Part shown: positions 22,969-35,054 of the stretch, in pieces
Layout: each line of letters starts with the position of its first letter
Position numbering within the stretch: the first letter of the stretch is position 1
Assembly (NCBI GenBank): GCA_002110485.1
Contig: MOWL01000023.1
Span: 806,001 to 870,000, forward strand
Direction: 5' to 3'
Source of the DNA: Emergomyces orientalis
Taxonomy: Eukaryota; Ascomycota; Eurotiomycetes; Onygenales; Ajellomycetaceae
DNA length: 64,000 bases
Notes under the pieces: generated by a model
Told to the model about the DNA's origin: nothing
Database searches by the model: none
What the model saw: the letters and a program-made list of their open reading frames with translations, nothing else
Position numbers and translations under genes: made by a program

Positions 22969-24272
22969 GTTGCTTGCTCTATCTTGTTCTTATGGGTGGG
23001 TGTCGGCGGATGGTTGATCAAATTAGAGGGATAAAGGGGATGGGTATATAAGTTGGCTGTGGAGATAAAAATGTTGCTGTGGAAGTGACAATCATAAAAA
23101 ATTATGCTCTGGAAAATGCCAGACTCCACCCCCTCACACTGCTTGTCGAATTCCCCAGGCACCTACAGTACATGTACTCGTAGGTATCTATCTACTAATC
23201 AAGGCGCTAGAAGTTGGGATGTGGCAAGGCGAACAAGGCTTAAATTGAAATCATTACCAAAATCCATGTTATTTGGGAGCATACAATTTTCTTTTTTTGA
23301 GCCCACCTTTGGTAACTTTATATGGGTACTAGCTTAAAACTTATCGCAAGCCCTGTAATTTTTGGCCGAAGGATCACGATTTAGAGCCTTGGAAGCTACA
23401 ATTATTGTTTTGGAATAAAAGGCATTGCACAGCTTGTACTGCCCCTGACACAAGAAAATGGAACATGAAAGGTTCAAACGCCTTTTTTAATTTGTCCGAT
23501 CTTCCATGTGCGTGATGTACTCTGCAAAGGTTACCCCTATATAGCGCTGTGCTTCACCTCCCCAAAACCTTCATATTATCCCTTTTACTGTGCATGAAAG
23601 ACACCTAGGTTTATAGCTATGCATTCCACTCTCAATCAATTCCTCTATATAAACCTGACAACTACGCCACAGGGAAGGGAATAAAAAATTAGTTTCTTAG
23701 CCAACATAGGAAAACCAATGCGAAGAAAACAAACATATAAGTTTCTGCTCTCCAATCGCTATGCAGAAGAAAAGAAAGCAAAAGAAAGGCGCAGGAAATG
23801 AAAGCGCAAGGCGGGAGAAAGAGAAGGGAGAAAAAAAGCATATTTTGTTCTTCTAACGGGTTATGATATGGGGAAACTTGTGAGCAAAGAGCAAAAAAAA
23901 AAAGAAGAAGAAGAAGAAGAGCAGGAAGCAATAGATAGAAAAATCTTCTGAGGGAAGTAAAAAGACAAATAAAACGGCCGGGTGGACAGACATTAGGGCA
24001 GCTCAGTAAAGTTAGATAGACAAGCTCCTATCACTACTTCGGCTTCCAATGCCAATTTAACCCAAAAAACACAAAAAATGGGTCGTATAAATCTCCTCCA
24101 ATACTGTGAACAACAATATCAACGAACGAAGAACGACGACGATATAGACATGATAAACATCCCTCCTCTTCCTCTTCTCTTCCATTCGCTTCCTTCCCCT
24201 TCCAATAGCATTCATCCTCAAAAATTATATCAAACAATTCTCATTTAGTGTGATATTCTTATGGTATCGGTG
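22969..24272. other. ARMT1-like promoter / PPT1 3' flank
   Basis: About 1.3 kb between two minus-strand genes. It is AT- and purine-rich near 23700-23945, including a GAAGAAGAAG run. Open frames here are low-complexity; no gene is supported. Confidence 0.55.
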
Positions 24273-26246
24273 TCACATTAGAGACATGATCGAGTTTGCG
24301 GCATACGCCTAAAAATTTTTAGTTAGCAGGTGGAAAAATGTGCAAAACGGGGCTATTTGTATAGATCTATATATCTTAAAACATACCATCGGCTTAATAT
24401 CAGGATGTGGCACGGCATCGAATTTATGGAACTCAAGCTTCAGCTCCGGGCCGATATTGATATACGCGCCTTTATTTTCTGTACTGTCGCAGTACCTGGG
24501 TGCGGAGAATACTAGAGGGAAGCGGGGGAAATTTTCAAGTCAGCAAAGGAGAAAGCTCCGACCGCATATGGAAACCAAAAGAAAGCCCTATAAACTCACC
24601 AGTAATACACCTCCCATCATGCTCAACCTCATACCCTTCCATCCTAACCTCATGACTCCTAATGACCGCCTCAAGCCCATTCTTCTCACAAAATCTCTTC
24701 GTCACATCTGGCCCAAACTGCATTCCAACCCCTCTCTTACTCGGGCCCCTCCCAGGCGCCGTCTGCGGATCTGTCCATAGCATCTCCATCATAAGCCCCG
24801 ACTGGCCCGGCTGCCGCTGGTTATGCCTATTCAGTTTCCGAATATCATCCAACGAAACCTTATCATCTGAAAACAGACCCCCATGCAGCGTGAGGAACTT
24901 GTCACCGATCAGCGTGGCGAGCGGGAGTGCGGAGAAAGATTCGGAGAAAGTCTTGAAGAGGCGCTCATTATATTTGGCCTTACATTCGCCCTCGAACCCA
25001 TAGGCACGGTTCATGTCGTCTGTCTCGTGGTTGCCACGGTTCAGGAAGAATTTGTGCGGACGCAGCCATTTATACGAGTAGAGGAGGAGGGCGATCTCGG
25101 TGGACCAGGAGCCGCGGTCGACGAAGTCGCCGTTGAAGAGGTAGGCGTGTGTCTCGGAGGGGTAGCCATTCAGGCGGAAGATTTCGAGGAGGTCGAAGAA
25201 TTGGCCTGTCCAGATGTTTTTTGTGTTTAGCTGGCAAAGGCTCTGTACGCTGGTCCCGAAAAAGCTGAAAGAAAGAAAGAACAAACTTACCATGCGTATC
25301 CCCACAAACCGTCAACTTCGTCCCCTCTTCAACCCCGACCTCCACCATCGTCGGCTCATCATAAACAATATCTCTTATCTTCTTCACAATCTGAAACGCA
25401 TACTTTTTATGAATCTTCTTGCCCGTCTTAAACCGCTCAATCATATCATCAATGAACTCCTGCGTCATCGCCTCGCCTAATCGTACGCCATCATAGCTTT
25501 CCTCAACGGTCATTCCGTCAATATCTAGGCCTTCAAACGCCGACGGGGGGTCCGCGATTTCAATGGCTTTCTCGAACTCTATCCGCCGCACCAGCTTCTC
25601 GCATTCTGCCAGCTTGAGCTTCGCGTCGCGGTCGTTCGGCGCCTTGCGGGCGACAGTTTTGAAGTCTTTTAGCGCGGCGCGCGAGTTGAGCATTGCAGTG
25701 TTGGCGATTGCTCGTCGCCAGTATGCCTGTTTTAATTTCCGCGAGGTTAATGGAAAGAACAGAACATGAGAGGGTGGATGTTGGAAAGTGGTTGTATCTT
25801 CTAAAGCATAGACGGGGGTGTGTGACGGGGAGAGAGGGGTGATTCCGAACCTTTACATAGTCGGGATCGAGTTCTATTGCCTTGGTGGCATCCGCTACCG
25901 CATAACCATATGCCTCCCGTTTGATATGTACCTATGCGTCCCAAATATTACCGCGGTCAGTTATAAGTATTTCCCTAAAAATCTCCGACCCTGCTGAAGA
26001 ACACCTTTGCTCCCCGTAGCACCCGGACCCGCCAAAGCTGATGTGGGGGGAAGGGACTGCGGGACCGCCCGAAAATTAAAAAGTGAAACATACCTGCGCG
26101 CGGTTACAAAAAAACGAAGGGTCCTGGTCATATTTCTCAATAGCCTTGGAGTAGAAATCCAACGCCTGAATCCAATCATGGCTTACGAAAGCCTTATTCC
26201 CTTGCAGTTTCAGGGCCGTAGCAGCCTCCTTGTCCGAGGTCGCCAT
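24273..26246 (-). CDS. PPT1: Serine/threonine protein phosphatase 5 (PPT1)
   Basis: Hsp90-associated Ser/Thr phosphatase. Six exons give 478 residues: 26246-26094, 25931-25851, 25726-25291, 25205-24600, 24511-24387 and 24308-24273. Residues 1 to about 115 are three TPR repeats (EAATALKLQGNKAFVSHDW, YGYAVADATKAIELDPDYVK, AYWRRAIANTAMLNSRAALK) that bind the Hsp90 tail. The PPP catalytic domain carries GDTHGQ, GDFVDRG and GNHE metal-binding motifs, then LHGGLFSDD, VIRSHEVRMEGYEVEHDG and FSAPRYCDS. The last exon is only 36 nt and encodes AYAANSIMSLM, the autoinhibitory C-terminal helix. Metal-site Asp, His and Asn residues are all present, so the enzyme should be active. Confidence 0.95.
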
Positions 26247-27080
26247 CGGAGCCGGGATGGGGAAATAAGTCCAACGTCTGTTTAAACACCAAACCCTAGG
26301 CTCACAATCCCCTTTTGTTCTCGTCCCTCCCGCTTGTGAATAATTTTTCCTTCCTCCCTAATCCTACCACACTTAAAACTGAGGTGGAACTTTCAGACTC
26401 CTTTGCTTTTTCTCTTCTGAGGCGCACGCGACAGGGGGGGGGGGGGGATTTATATATTAAGCGGGACAAATATCTGGGATAGGGCGATATAACCAGGGCA
26501 CGGTAGATCCTTTCTTTTTGCGGTTTCCGTTCTTTTAAATTCCGGGTAGGGTTTATGTAGCGCAGTTATATTCTGAGGCTGCAGCACAGGCGCATGTGTG
26601 TATGTTGTATGTATGTTGTATGTACGTTAAATGGAATGTTGAATGGCAGTATGTATGTCTAGATAACGAGTGCAGAGGTTCCTGGTTAGCCTGTAGAGTG
26701 GAGGAAAGCGGTGGAATTTGGAGAAATTCTTCCACGCAGCTGAGGTTTCGTTCGGGGACATTTTTTTGGCCCAGAGAATGAAATACGCCGCGCCTAAACC
26801 GTTTTTGAACTAGCGACCGCATTTCGTTCCTGGCCCGTGCGTTAAGGAGCTTATGTCAGCACCAGGACTTCTTTTTGTCAGATCGGATCTGATATTTTGA
26901 TATCTGTCTCTGGTTCCTGCACGCGCATACGCATCAGTCCTAGCCGCAGACACGGAGACACAGTTGATAGGCAAGGTCCTCACAAAAGAAAAGAAAAGGA
27001 AAAGAAAAGGAAGAGAAAAGGAAGAGAAAAGGAAGAGAAAAGGAAGAGAAAAGGAAGAGGAACCTTGGAAGAAAAGTGCC
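26247..27080. promoter_or_regulatory. Divergent promoter region of PPT1 and SPT4
   Basis: About 830 bp between two divergent start codons. It holds a 14-nt G run at 26434-26447, a TATGTTGTATG microsatellite near 26600-26625, and a purine-only tandem repeat just before the SPT4 start. No gene is supported. Confidence 0.55.
26983..27060 (+). repeat. Purine tandem repeat (GAAAAGGAAGA-type, 11-bp unit)
   Basis: About 78 nt of only A and G. It starts with AAAAG units and continues with about five copies of an 11-nt unit AGAAAAGGAAG. It ends about 20 nt before the SPT4 ATG, so it is either in the 5' leader or at the core promoter. Confidence 0.85.
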
Positions 27081-27827
27081 ATGTCCTCCTTCTACGTCCC
27101 CACTGGCCAGCAACGATCCCTCCGTGCATGCATGGTCTGCTCTATCGTCCAAGTGCACAGCGTATGTCCACACCCACATACATATACTCCTCCTCTTCCC
27201 AGCGTTCCCTCTCTTTCTAAATCCTTTATAATCACTAACAGAACGACCCTCACGGGGTCCCTGCTACCAGAAATTCATGCGCGAAGGTTGCCCAAATTGC
27301 GACCACATCCTCGGCTTAGCTGGCAACGGCGAAAAGATCCAACAATGCACATCGCAGGTGTTCGAGGGGCTGATAACGCTGGCGGACCAGCGTGCGTCGT
27401 GGGTGGCGCGCTGGCAAAGGTTGGATGGGTATGTGCCTGGCACGTACGCGGTTAAGGTCACGGGGACGGTGAGTACACACCTGGAAATATTAGATCTAAG
27501 AGGAGCTGGGAGCGGGAGCGAGAGCAGATTTTTGTGATGAGGAGTTTTAAAAGCTTTTGTTTTTTGGTTTGGTTAGGTTTGGCGAAGAGAGAATTTGCTG
27601 ACGTGTTTCTCTTTTTTCCTTTTTTGTGTATAGTTACCGCCAGGTGTCCTAGGTGATCTGGAAGACTCGGGCGTTCGATATATTCCGTACGTGCTCACAC
27701 CTTGCCTTTCGTCCCCATTTGCATCCAGCCCCATCTACCCAACGCGTGGTTCCCCCTTCGGGTGTGCTAACTTGCTCTTTCTATGGTATATAGGAGAGAT
27801 GGTAGCTCCGTTGATGAGGAGGGTTGA
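27081..27827 (+). CDS. SPT4: Transcription elongation factor SPT4
   Basis: Small zinc protein that pairs with Spt5 (DSIF) to promote RNA polymerase II processivity. Four exons (27081-27161, 27271-27468, 27634-27686, 27794-27827) give 121 residues, the usual family size. The zinc site is visible as ACMVCSIVQ in exon 1 and GCPNCD in exon 2. The conserved core FEGLITLADQRASWVARWQR, YVPGTYAVKVTGTLP and the end GVRYIPRDGS all match SPT4. Start is the first ATG, directly after the purine repeat. The short exons and phase agreement make the model firm. Confidence 0.95.
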
Positions 27828-28481
27828 TTTACTTTTTTCTTTTTCGTTTTGCTTTCCCATTGAGGGAGTCTGGATATTTCAATGGGATGGGGCAGATTTC
27901 AAAGCGACATGTTTTTACACTGGAGTTTACGGTTCTTGGAGGGATATATTTTATGTTGTTTTTAGTGTGTTTTTAATCGTAAACGAGGTTTGGTATTTAG
28001 TAGGGAGGACAAAGTTTTTCAAAATGAGTAACCTTCCAGTATTTTCGACAATTTCTTGATTTTGATTCTGGTTTTGAACAGTTTAGGGAGTTTCGCTTTT
28101 TCTAATTTTAGACACGAAGACATCGAGTGAAGAAGTAACTTCTTCTAATGGAGCATGGTTCAACGCGCAAAATGCCCTTACACACAGCAATTTCAACTGA
28201 AAAAGAAAAGAAAATATAGATAATCATGCCTTGAACAAAGATGAACAAGGCCTAGTAAAATTTTGATATATCTAACGAAGAAACACACAGGGCAAATCCG
28301 GAAAGGGGAAATAGAAAAACGAAACTAGTCATCGAGAGGATCGGAAAGAGGAACACAGCATCAAAGGGCATAAAGTGCGCCTAAAAACGAAATGAAGCTA
28401 CCACGGCCCAAAAAGAAAATTAATGAAAATCATCAACCAAAAAATAAAAAATAAAAAAATGATAAAAACTCGCTAATTATT
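27828..28481. other. Convergent intergenic region, no gene seen
   Basis: About 650 bp between the ends of SPT4 and GABA transaminase. AT-rich, with A-runs in the last 100 bp consistent with 3' UTRs. No gene is supported. Confidence 0.6.
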
Positions 28482-30230
28482 TCAAGACTTCACGATTTTC
28501 TCCAGCGACTCGAGAAGTATATCAGCTATTTCACACAAAATACACATTAGCTTTCATTCTCACGAAATACAGTATTAAGAGATGTGGGAGATCAATATCT
28601 TACCATGATGCTTCTGGAAAACCAACATCGGCCGCAATCGCACAGCCCGCTCTCCACTTCCGCCGATGTTAATCCCGACACTCTTCCCCTTCTTTAAGAC
28701 AGCGTCACGCTGCGGGCTGTCCCAAGCAATGAAAGTGCCCTGACCCTTGCCTCTCAGGTTCTGGAACTCATTGGGGTATTGCTTCGTCAGGCGCTCGAGG
28801 CCAGTATACAGGTAGTCACCCGTGGCAGCAGTGTGGTTGACCAAATCCAAACGCTCGATCTCCTGGATGATTGCGCGGAAAATAAGGGCACGAGCCGGGT
28901 CACCCATCCATGTGTTGAATTGGCGGTATGGTTTGTTAGGTCGCAGGAGCGGGTTTCCGTAGAAGTATCCGGCCGCTTGGGCCTTCTTGGAGAAAGTAAC
29001 GATATCCGGCGGGGTTTGGAGGTTCCAGTGGTCATGGGCCCAGAATTTTCCGGTGGCTCCAACGCCGGTTTGGACTTCGTCGACGATCATGAGGACATTG
29101 TTCCGCTTAGTTACTTCACGCAGGCCCTGGAAGAATGCTGGGGAGGCATGGTTGTCTCCACCTTCGGATTGGATAGGCTCGACGACGATAGCAGCAACGG
29201 GGTTATGGAATTCTTTGATGATACGCTCAACTTCCGCCAAGCATCGTTTCTCTTCCTGTGCGTTTTCTGCGGCGAATTCCTCCAGAGGGTATTTAAGTTG
29301 TGGGAAAGGGGCTTGGGGCCAATCGAACGCAGGGATATCAAGTTTGTGGATGGGCTTGCTTCTTGTGGTGGAAAGGGTGCCAAACAGACGACCATGGAAA
29401 CCAGTTTTGAACGACATAATAGATAGAGGTGGGGAGCCAGGAGCCTTGTTCAACATGGTGGAGGCGATCTCTTCCTCGGTGAATTCAACTTCGGGGCCGC
29501 CACGTACGAACTGTTGGTGGTACATAAAGGCAGCCTTGTAGGCGGTTTCGTTGGCATCGGAACCAGCCATGGCGGTGAACACCTGGTTGAGGCCTTTTGG
29601 TGCGGCCTTGAGGAGGCCAGATTTGAGGATAGATGCCCAATCATGAGATGGGAAGTTCCCTAGAGCAGGGCGGTTGACCAAGGCGCTCACCATTTGTGGA
29701 GACTTCGCAGCGGCAATTAAGGTAGGGTTGTTGTAACCAACGGGGATCGAGGCGATTTGGGCATATCTGGAGGGAATTTGTTAGCAACAGCAAAACCGTG
29801 TACTTATACGTCAAAAACTGGAAATTTAAAGAAGAATGTATGAACTTACACGTCCAACAGAACATTCCCGTCAAGATCGGAAATACTATGTCGCAGCAGA
29901 ACCAAATTAAAATTTATACACCCAGAGTTGTATTCGATGTACCCATTATTCGTCCGCATTCTCAACTTACTAGTTTCCAGTGCTGGCGTCATAGTTTGCC
30001 AGCATATTCATACTTCTCGTGTCGAAGACCTCTTCCAGCTCCGTAGCTGCCTGTTGATTCTTAACACCTGGAATGGAAGTTTTAACGCTTGGTCGAGCTG
30101 GTTCATTGGGGAAAAATGGCTTGTCGGCAGCAGCACTGGCTCGGAGGTGCCGCGTGGTTGCAAAGGACCGTGCTGATTGAAGCCGTGGCAGAGCCCGCAA
30201 GCCAGTGATTGAGCGAGAAATGGAGGCCAT
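28482..30230 (-). CDS. gatA: 4-aminobutyrate aminotransferase, mitochondrial (gatA/UGA1)
   Basis: PLP enzyme converting GABA and 2-oxoglutarate to succinate semialdehyde and glutamate; first step of GABA use as nitrogen source. Four exons (30230-29971, 29885-29850, 29766-28604, 28525-28482) give 500 residues. The Arg/Ser-rich N-terminus (MASISRSITGLRALPRLQSA) looks like a mitochondrial presequence. Class III aminotransferase signatures are clear: GSDANETAYKAAF, FHGRLFGTLSTTRS, VVEPIQSEGGD, the Asp of IVDEVQTGVG, and the Lys of TFSKKAQAAGYF (about residue 359-360) that forms the Schiff base. The 36-nt second exon encodes ISDLDGNVLLD. A tandem GATA site lies upstream, as expected for nitrogen-regulated genes. 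Confidence 0.95.
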
Positions 30231-31482
30231 TGTCAGTAGGTAGAGGAAGAAAGGGTCGGGTTTTAAAAAGCTTGTAATCGATCACTGAACTGGCTGGCCA
30301 GTCAACAGCACGGTTGGGGAAAGGGAGCTACGCTGCTGGTTACTCCCAGGGTTGCGGGTGTGTTTTGAGTAAATCAAATAAGACGGGAGCAAGATAGAGC
30401 AATATACTGAGAAGACAGAGAGGTGATTAGAAAAGAGAAGACAAGAGGTAGAGCAAAAGGAAGAGAAGACGAGTTGAAGCTGTCACGGGTATTAATAAAG
30501 GTTAAGATTAATATGATGACAAGCTCCCTCATCTGCAGCTCGGCTTTGCACAACCGGTTGCTGAGGCTCCGGGGGCTCCTAAGCTCCTTCCCTGGCCAAT
30601 CCATGGGCCGAATCGCTGGCTCTGCCCAAAAATGGAGAGCTCCCTTGCTGCCCCCGCATTGCTTACCTCAGCCTTGTCGGCGGCATAAGCCAATCGTATT
30701 CCGTTATTTGCTCCGAGGTGGCCGAGCGGGGAAGGAAGGAGCCACAGCTGCAAACCTTATCTTATCAGCCGGAATATTTTGCGGCCCGAAAGCCTGAGTT
30801 TGGTGGGGCTAAACCTGTTCTGGACGGATGAAGGGCTCGGTGCTCGGTTTGCCGCGCTTGCCAATTGGCCACAGAACCCGCTGGCCTACAGCGTACCGAG
30901 TATAATTAATATCGAAAACATGGACAATCAATGAGACCCACTGCTTCCATCTGCAAGTTCGATTGCAAATTTAAAAACAGGTGGGCAGTTATGGAATGCT
31001 GAGCCGTTCCAGAGCAGGCAGGCCTGCCACAGATTTCACATGCTGCCCGGGCTTCCTCCGCTGAATTCAGACAATAGGTGTCAAGCAGGATTAAACTACG
31101 GATTATGGAGATGTTATCCATTACCGATGAAATAAATTATGGCGTTACAGTTCTGCAATGTAAATGTTCGTGAGACATTTGCGTGGTCGCACAAATTAAT
31201 TGCTGGATGGCTAGTACGGAGTAAAGAGTATATATATTTTCGCTTTCACACCACCAGTCCCAGCATACAAATCCACTTTGGAGCGCAAAGTCAATATTCT
31301 TCAATTAACTAGAGGGGAAAATAAAAATATAAATTAAATTAAATGGACAGGCTACCTTTCACAAATTTAAAACCATAAAAATAAATTTACAAGACAGTAG
31401 AAGAAACATGAGTGAGCTAAAAACACCAAACCTTGACATGGCTCGAAAGCGAAAAGAAAAACGAAGAAAATTATAAAAAGAT
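30231..31482. promoter_or_regulatory. GABA transaminase upstream region
   Basis: About 1.25 kb upstream of the gene on the minus strand, up to the tRNA gene. It contains the double GATA site described separately. I found no supportable gene. Confidence 0.5.
30756..30766 (-). promoter_or_regulatory. Tandem GATA site (AreA-type), GATAAGATAAG
   Basis: Two overlapping GATAAG motifs on the gene strand, about 530 bp upstream of the GABA transaminase start. HGATAR pairs are the binding sites of the nitrogen regulator AreA, known to control gatA in Aspergillus. Binding here is inferred. Confidence 0.55.
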
Positions 31483-31585
31483 GGACGATCGGGGAATCGA
31501 ACCCCGGACCACCCCCACCCATGTTTTCCAGCTAAATCCGGAATACTCATGCTAAGGGGGTATTATACCACTAAACCAATCGCCC
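31483..31585 (-). tRNA. tRNA-Ala(AGC) with a 32-nt intron
   Basis: On the minus strand, a 7-bp acceptor stem pairs GGGCGAT with ATCGTCC and contains the G3:U70 wobble that identifies alanine tRNA. The anticodon stem is CCCCC/GGGGG, with loop TTAGCA-T, giving anticodon AGC at 31553-31551. An intron of 32 nt (31549-31518) sits at the canonical position after base 37. The T arm is CGGGG-TTCGATT-CCCCG, and box A (TGGTTTAGTGG) and box B (GGTTCGATTCC) are present. A TTTTT terminator follows within 10 nt. The D arm (GGTTTAGTGGTATAAT) looks more like those of Gly, Pro or Asp tRNAs. The mature length is 71 nt before CCA. Confidence 0.85.
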
Positions 31586-32824
31586 ATTTTTTGGTGCCTA
31601 AGTCTACCGGAATGCAAAATATTACTGTACGGTGGTCAAAGCTTTTGGGAAGAGTGGAGCGAGCCGTGAAGCTTAATCATTGATTGATTCTGATTGGTTG
31701 GGCTCCTCAAGTCTAGACTTCCGAGGTTATGCTTAACTGTGCACTTGAATGAAGAAGGATCACCACTAAGAAGGAGTGCCCGGTTTGTATAGGTATTCAC
31801 CGTATGTTGATGATAGTTGGGTTGCACAGTAGTTGTTTCCACACGTCAACATGCAGAGTGATTTGATTGACAATGCAGTTCGTAAGCCGGAAACAAAGGG
31901 GGGCGGGGCGTACCTGGAAAGTGAACTAGAGCAATAGAGAGTTGCCATGGGACAATATATTCATGAATGACCAACTCCCAATTCTCTAAAAGCATATTGT
32001 GTGGCAACTTTGGTAATATTACAGCACAGGAACAACAGAATATTCGAACATCATTTCACAGTGTATATATCTAGATTACAACGCAAAATATAAATTGTAC
32101 TTCCCATCAAGAATGGACGGTGAGGGAGTGCATTAGATAAATATGCCGAAGGAGCCACTATGCTGCTGCTAGGTATCTCTATAACATTACTCCTCATCAT
32201 CGATGACAGAAAGTGGCAGCCGAAGAGGGCAAGAGGGTCAAAAGCCCCAAGTGTCTGCTGTCAATGTACTCCGCCTTAACATTCAATCACTTGATCTCGG
32301 GCGGGTCGTCCCATTTCATACGACTGCTCTCGATTGCCACGAATTTCTGGCCATTCACGTGCTACCGACACCGTTTAGAAAACACAAAGCTTGCACATCA
32401 ACAAGACTCCTCCCGAGGTCATCCTCAAAGCACCAAGAAACCCCGGTCCGCTGTCTCTCATTCTCTCCCCCCCCCCCCCCCCCCCCCTTTTCTCTCTCTT
32501 AATATATTTGTCCACCAATTTTTGTCCTGGTTGTGCCGCCGCCCACCTCCTCGTGTCTGTTAGATAATGGACACTCACAGCCACTGACGGTGACTGAACA
32601 AGCAAAAGCTAGATCTGCATTCTTCTGAAATACCTGCGGCGCCGCGATTCACATCATTAAGCGCAGGTTTCCAGTCTGTTCTCACAGGTTCCGAAGAAAC
32701 GGACCGCTATATCGAAATATACAGCTTCTGAGCTCCGTAATCCACACCCAAATTTTTGATTTTTGATTTTTGATTTTTTTAAAAATCATCGATAAGCAAT
32801 AGAAAACCATACTTCGCTGATATA
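31586..32824. other. Intergenic region, no gene seen
   Basis: About 1.24 kb between the tRNA gene and the end of POP8. It holds a 21-nt C run (32467-32487) and a TTTTTGA tandem at 32753-32780. Open frames are short and unconvincing. Confidence 0.55.
32467..32487. repeat. Poly-C homopolymer, about 21 nt
   Basis: An uninterrupted run of 21 C flanked by pyrimidine-only sequence (TTCTCT and TTTTCTCTCTC). Confidence 0.9.
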
Positions 32825-33411
32825 TCAAGGCGCGAATAATTCCTTCCCCGTCCCTCCCACCAACGCACCCAGAAAACCACCTTTCGCTAGGATTCTCCAG
32901 GAAACACTCGTCCCCGTTTGGCCCCCGCCTCCGATCCAGGAGCTAACAGCTGCTACTACCGCTGCCGCGTCGTCGCGAGGAACACGAATCCAAAGTGTAT
33001 TTTGGCCCGGGGGAATGGATTCAATTTTTAGGATGTCTATTGAGATGGACGTGCCGGATACACCGAGGAATTGAGAGAGGGAGGAGGTAAGATACGTGCG
33101 TGCTGTAAGTTCATCGAGGGCGATTGAAGATGATAGATTTGGTTGAGTAACTCTGCACAATATTTAGAGTTAGATTAGTAATTTCAAAAGGTTGAATTTC
33201 TGAATATAGAGGGTGGGAGGGGATGGGATTCATACAATTGAAGCTTTAGATACGACCATGGCGGTTTGCGGGAGGTGAAATTGATTGGGAGGCCATCGTT
33301 AGATGTAGAGCCATCGGTAGCTTTCCTTTTGGTCGGAATTGAAGCTTCCGTTTGCATGTCTGTATTGTGTTCGGAAATTGGACGAGATTTTTCGCTGGGA
33401 GGAGCTGCCAT
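32825..33411 (-). CDS. POP8: RNase P/MRP subunit POP8-like protein
   Basis: Probable protein subunit of nuclear RNase P and RNase MRP, which mature tRNA and rRNA. Two exons (33411-33236 and 33152-32825) give 167 residues. After a disordered, basic N-terminus the conserved core begins at TSRKPPWSYLKLQL, then continues across the splice with LDELTARTYLTSSLSQFLGV, SGTSISIDILKIE, LWIRVPRDDAAAVVAAVSSW and IGG. This pattern is that of fungal Pop8-domain proteins as I remember them. It is a small Alba/RNP-like fold. The C-terminus is Gly-rich. Confidence is moderate because the family is short and divergent. Confidence 0.75.
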
Positions 33412-35054
33412 TGTTTCTCAAGAGTTGATGCCCCTTGAATGGAATAAAGAGGGGCCTTTGTACGGTATCCTCGGCTATAAGGAAGCAGTGAGTCTCATGG
33501 CCGTGTTTTGCGGTATTTGGTGCTCCCGTAAATTTTACTGTAGATCATACCGTGTCGCGTCGATTGACTAGCCTAGGGATGGTTTGTAGTCGGTGAAATG
33601 TTGGCATAGGCCGACCTGGAAGGGCAAGATTGCCCTGGCATACGATAAGCGCCTAGCCCTATGTGATCCAACCCAACCCATTCTATAACCGCGCTAAGCG
33701 ATCAAAAATTAATTTGCCCCCCTGGATCCCACACTGACACATTGCTCGCCGGAATTAAAGATGCTGACACAAAATCTTGATGATTCACGGAAGAATTAAA
33801 TCAACAATCGAATGATCAAGCACAAAGAAAATAAGCGAAAATATGACCGTATACTTCTAGGGGCAAAGTTCACAATGCCAAGTACTGGATGCTAGTACTC
33901 CTATTTAGAGAATCTCATCTCAGGGGAGGGAGGGCTGCCATGTTGACCTCGAGACTTAGCGTCTTATTGATTATTGATATATGTATGAAAATATACGCTT
34001 CACTGGCATTAAAACCGTATTGGTTTCGTTTTCTCTCTTTACAGTGACCTCAAATTGCGACGCCGGTCTCATTAACTCATCGACCTTAGCCCCATCACGC
34101 ATTTCAACCCTGTGAATTGGACAATGAATGTTTTTCCTTTTTCCTTTTGTTTTTTTCTTTCTTTCTAGCAGTTCTAGGCGACTACTTAACAATAACTCTT
34201 TTTTATGCAATTTGCCCATTTGCCGTTTATGTAGCTAACTCATATTAAGCATACGAAAGTAGGCAGTAAAAGTTCTCCGCGATAATGAGTAGACCGGATA
34301 GTAAAGCAATACGAACAGTCTAGACAAGGTCAAGGTGACTGAGGCCGTTGAAGGTAATACAGATAGCTATATAGGCGGAGAGAGAATAGTCTGGGTGTCT
34401 GGGGAAGAGGGGCTTACTACCACATGAAAAAGCCGCACTTCACAATCTCGAGAATTCGTAGTATACTGCTGAAGAGCCAGCCATACATAATGTACATGTA
34501 CATACATACTTTGGTTGACGTTTTTGGTTTTCGTGTGAAAATGTGCGTAGTGAATATAGGTGGCCCGCGAACAATAGAGCCCCAAAGAGAAGAATCAACA
34601 ATGACACCAGTTATTCAAAATTCATCCCTTTCCCAGTGTAATGGGGCTGGTGTAATGAACCTTCCTTCACTAATCCGTGTAGCGGGTCCCATTTTCCTAG
34701 TTCTCATCTCGAAGATGGATGAGACTCAGCTTCTGCCCCTTTGCTCGTCCAATATCATTCTTTCTTCTTATAATTCTGGAGCATAACTCTTATTGCAGTT
34801 TTAAAGTCATATAGTCAATTCTTCCGCTATGTTAGCAAGCAATTGTTTCAATTCTGTTTGAGCAGAGGAAGTTGGCATTCCGTTCCGTTTATGAGCACCC
34901 CTCTTGAAGCTGGCTTCGAGATAGACGCTGCATTATTCCTTTCTGATACATCTTAACAACTGTGGACGAAAAGCAGGGCTTTGAATCCCAGCTGGCAGCC
35001 GAAATAGATTCGAAATACCGAAGCTGGTCGACGGTAGCCATTAAGCTAGAAAAA
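33412..35054. other. Gene-poor region
   Basis: About 1.6 kb between the POP8 start and the first of two uncharacterised paralogues. Both are transcribed away from it, so it should hold two divergent promoters. It has short AT-rich stretches and a TGTACATGTACATACAT run near 34490-34506. I could not support any coding region here. Confidence 0.5.

Noticed and set aside
26897..27455. Long plus-strand open frames over the purine repeat and SPT4 first exons
   Set aside because: They are off-frame readings made of Lys/Arg/Glu repeats; the spliced SPT4 model explains the coding signal.
28779..29541. Long plus-strand frames opposite GABA transaminase
   Set aside because: Antisense shadows of a strongly coding exon.
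34424..34786. 120-codon frame in the gene-poor block
   Set aside because: No recognisable protein pattern and many rare combinations; could be chance. Not excluded, only unsupported.
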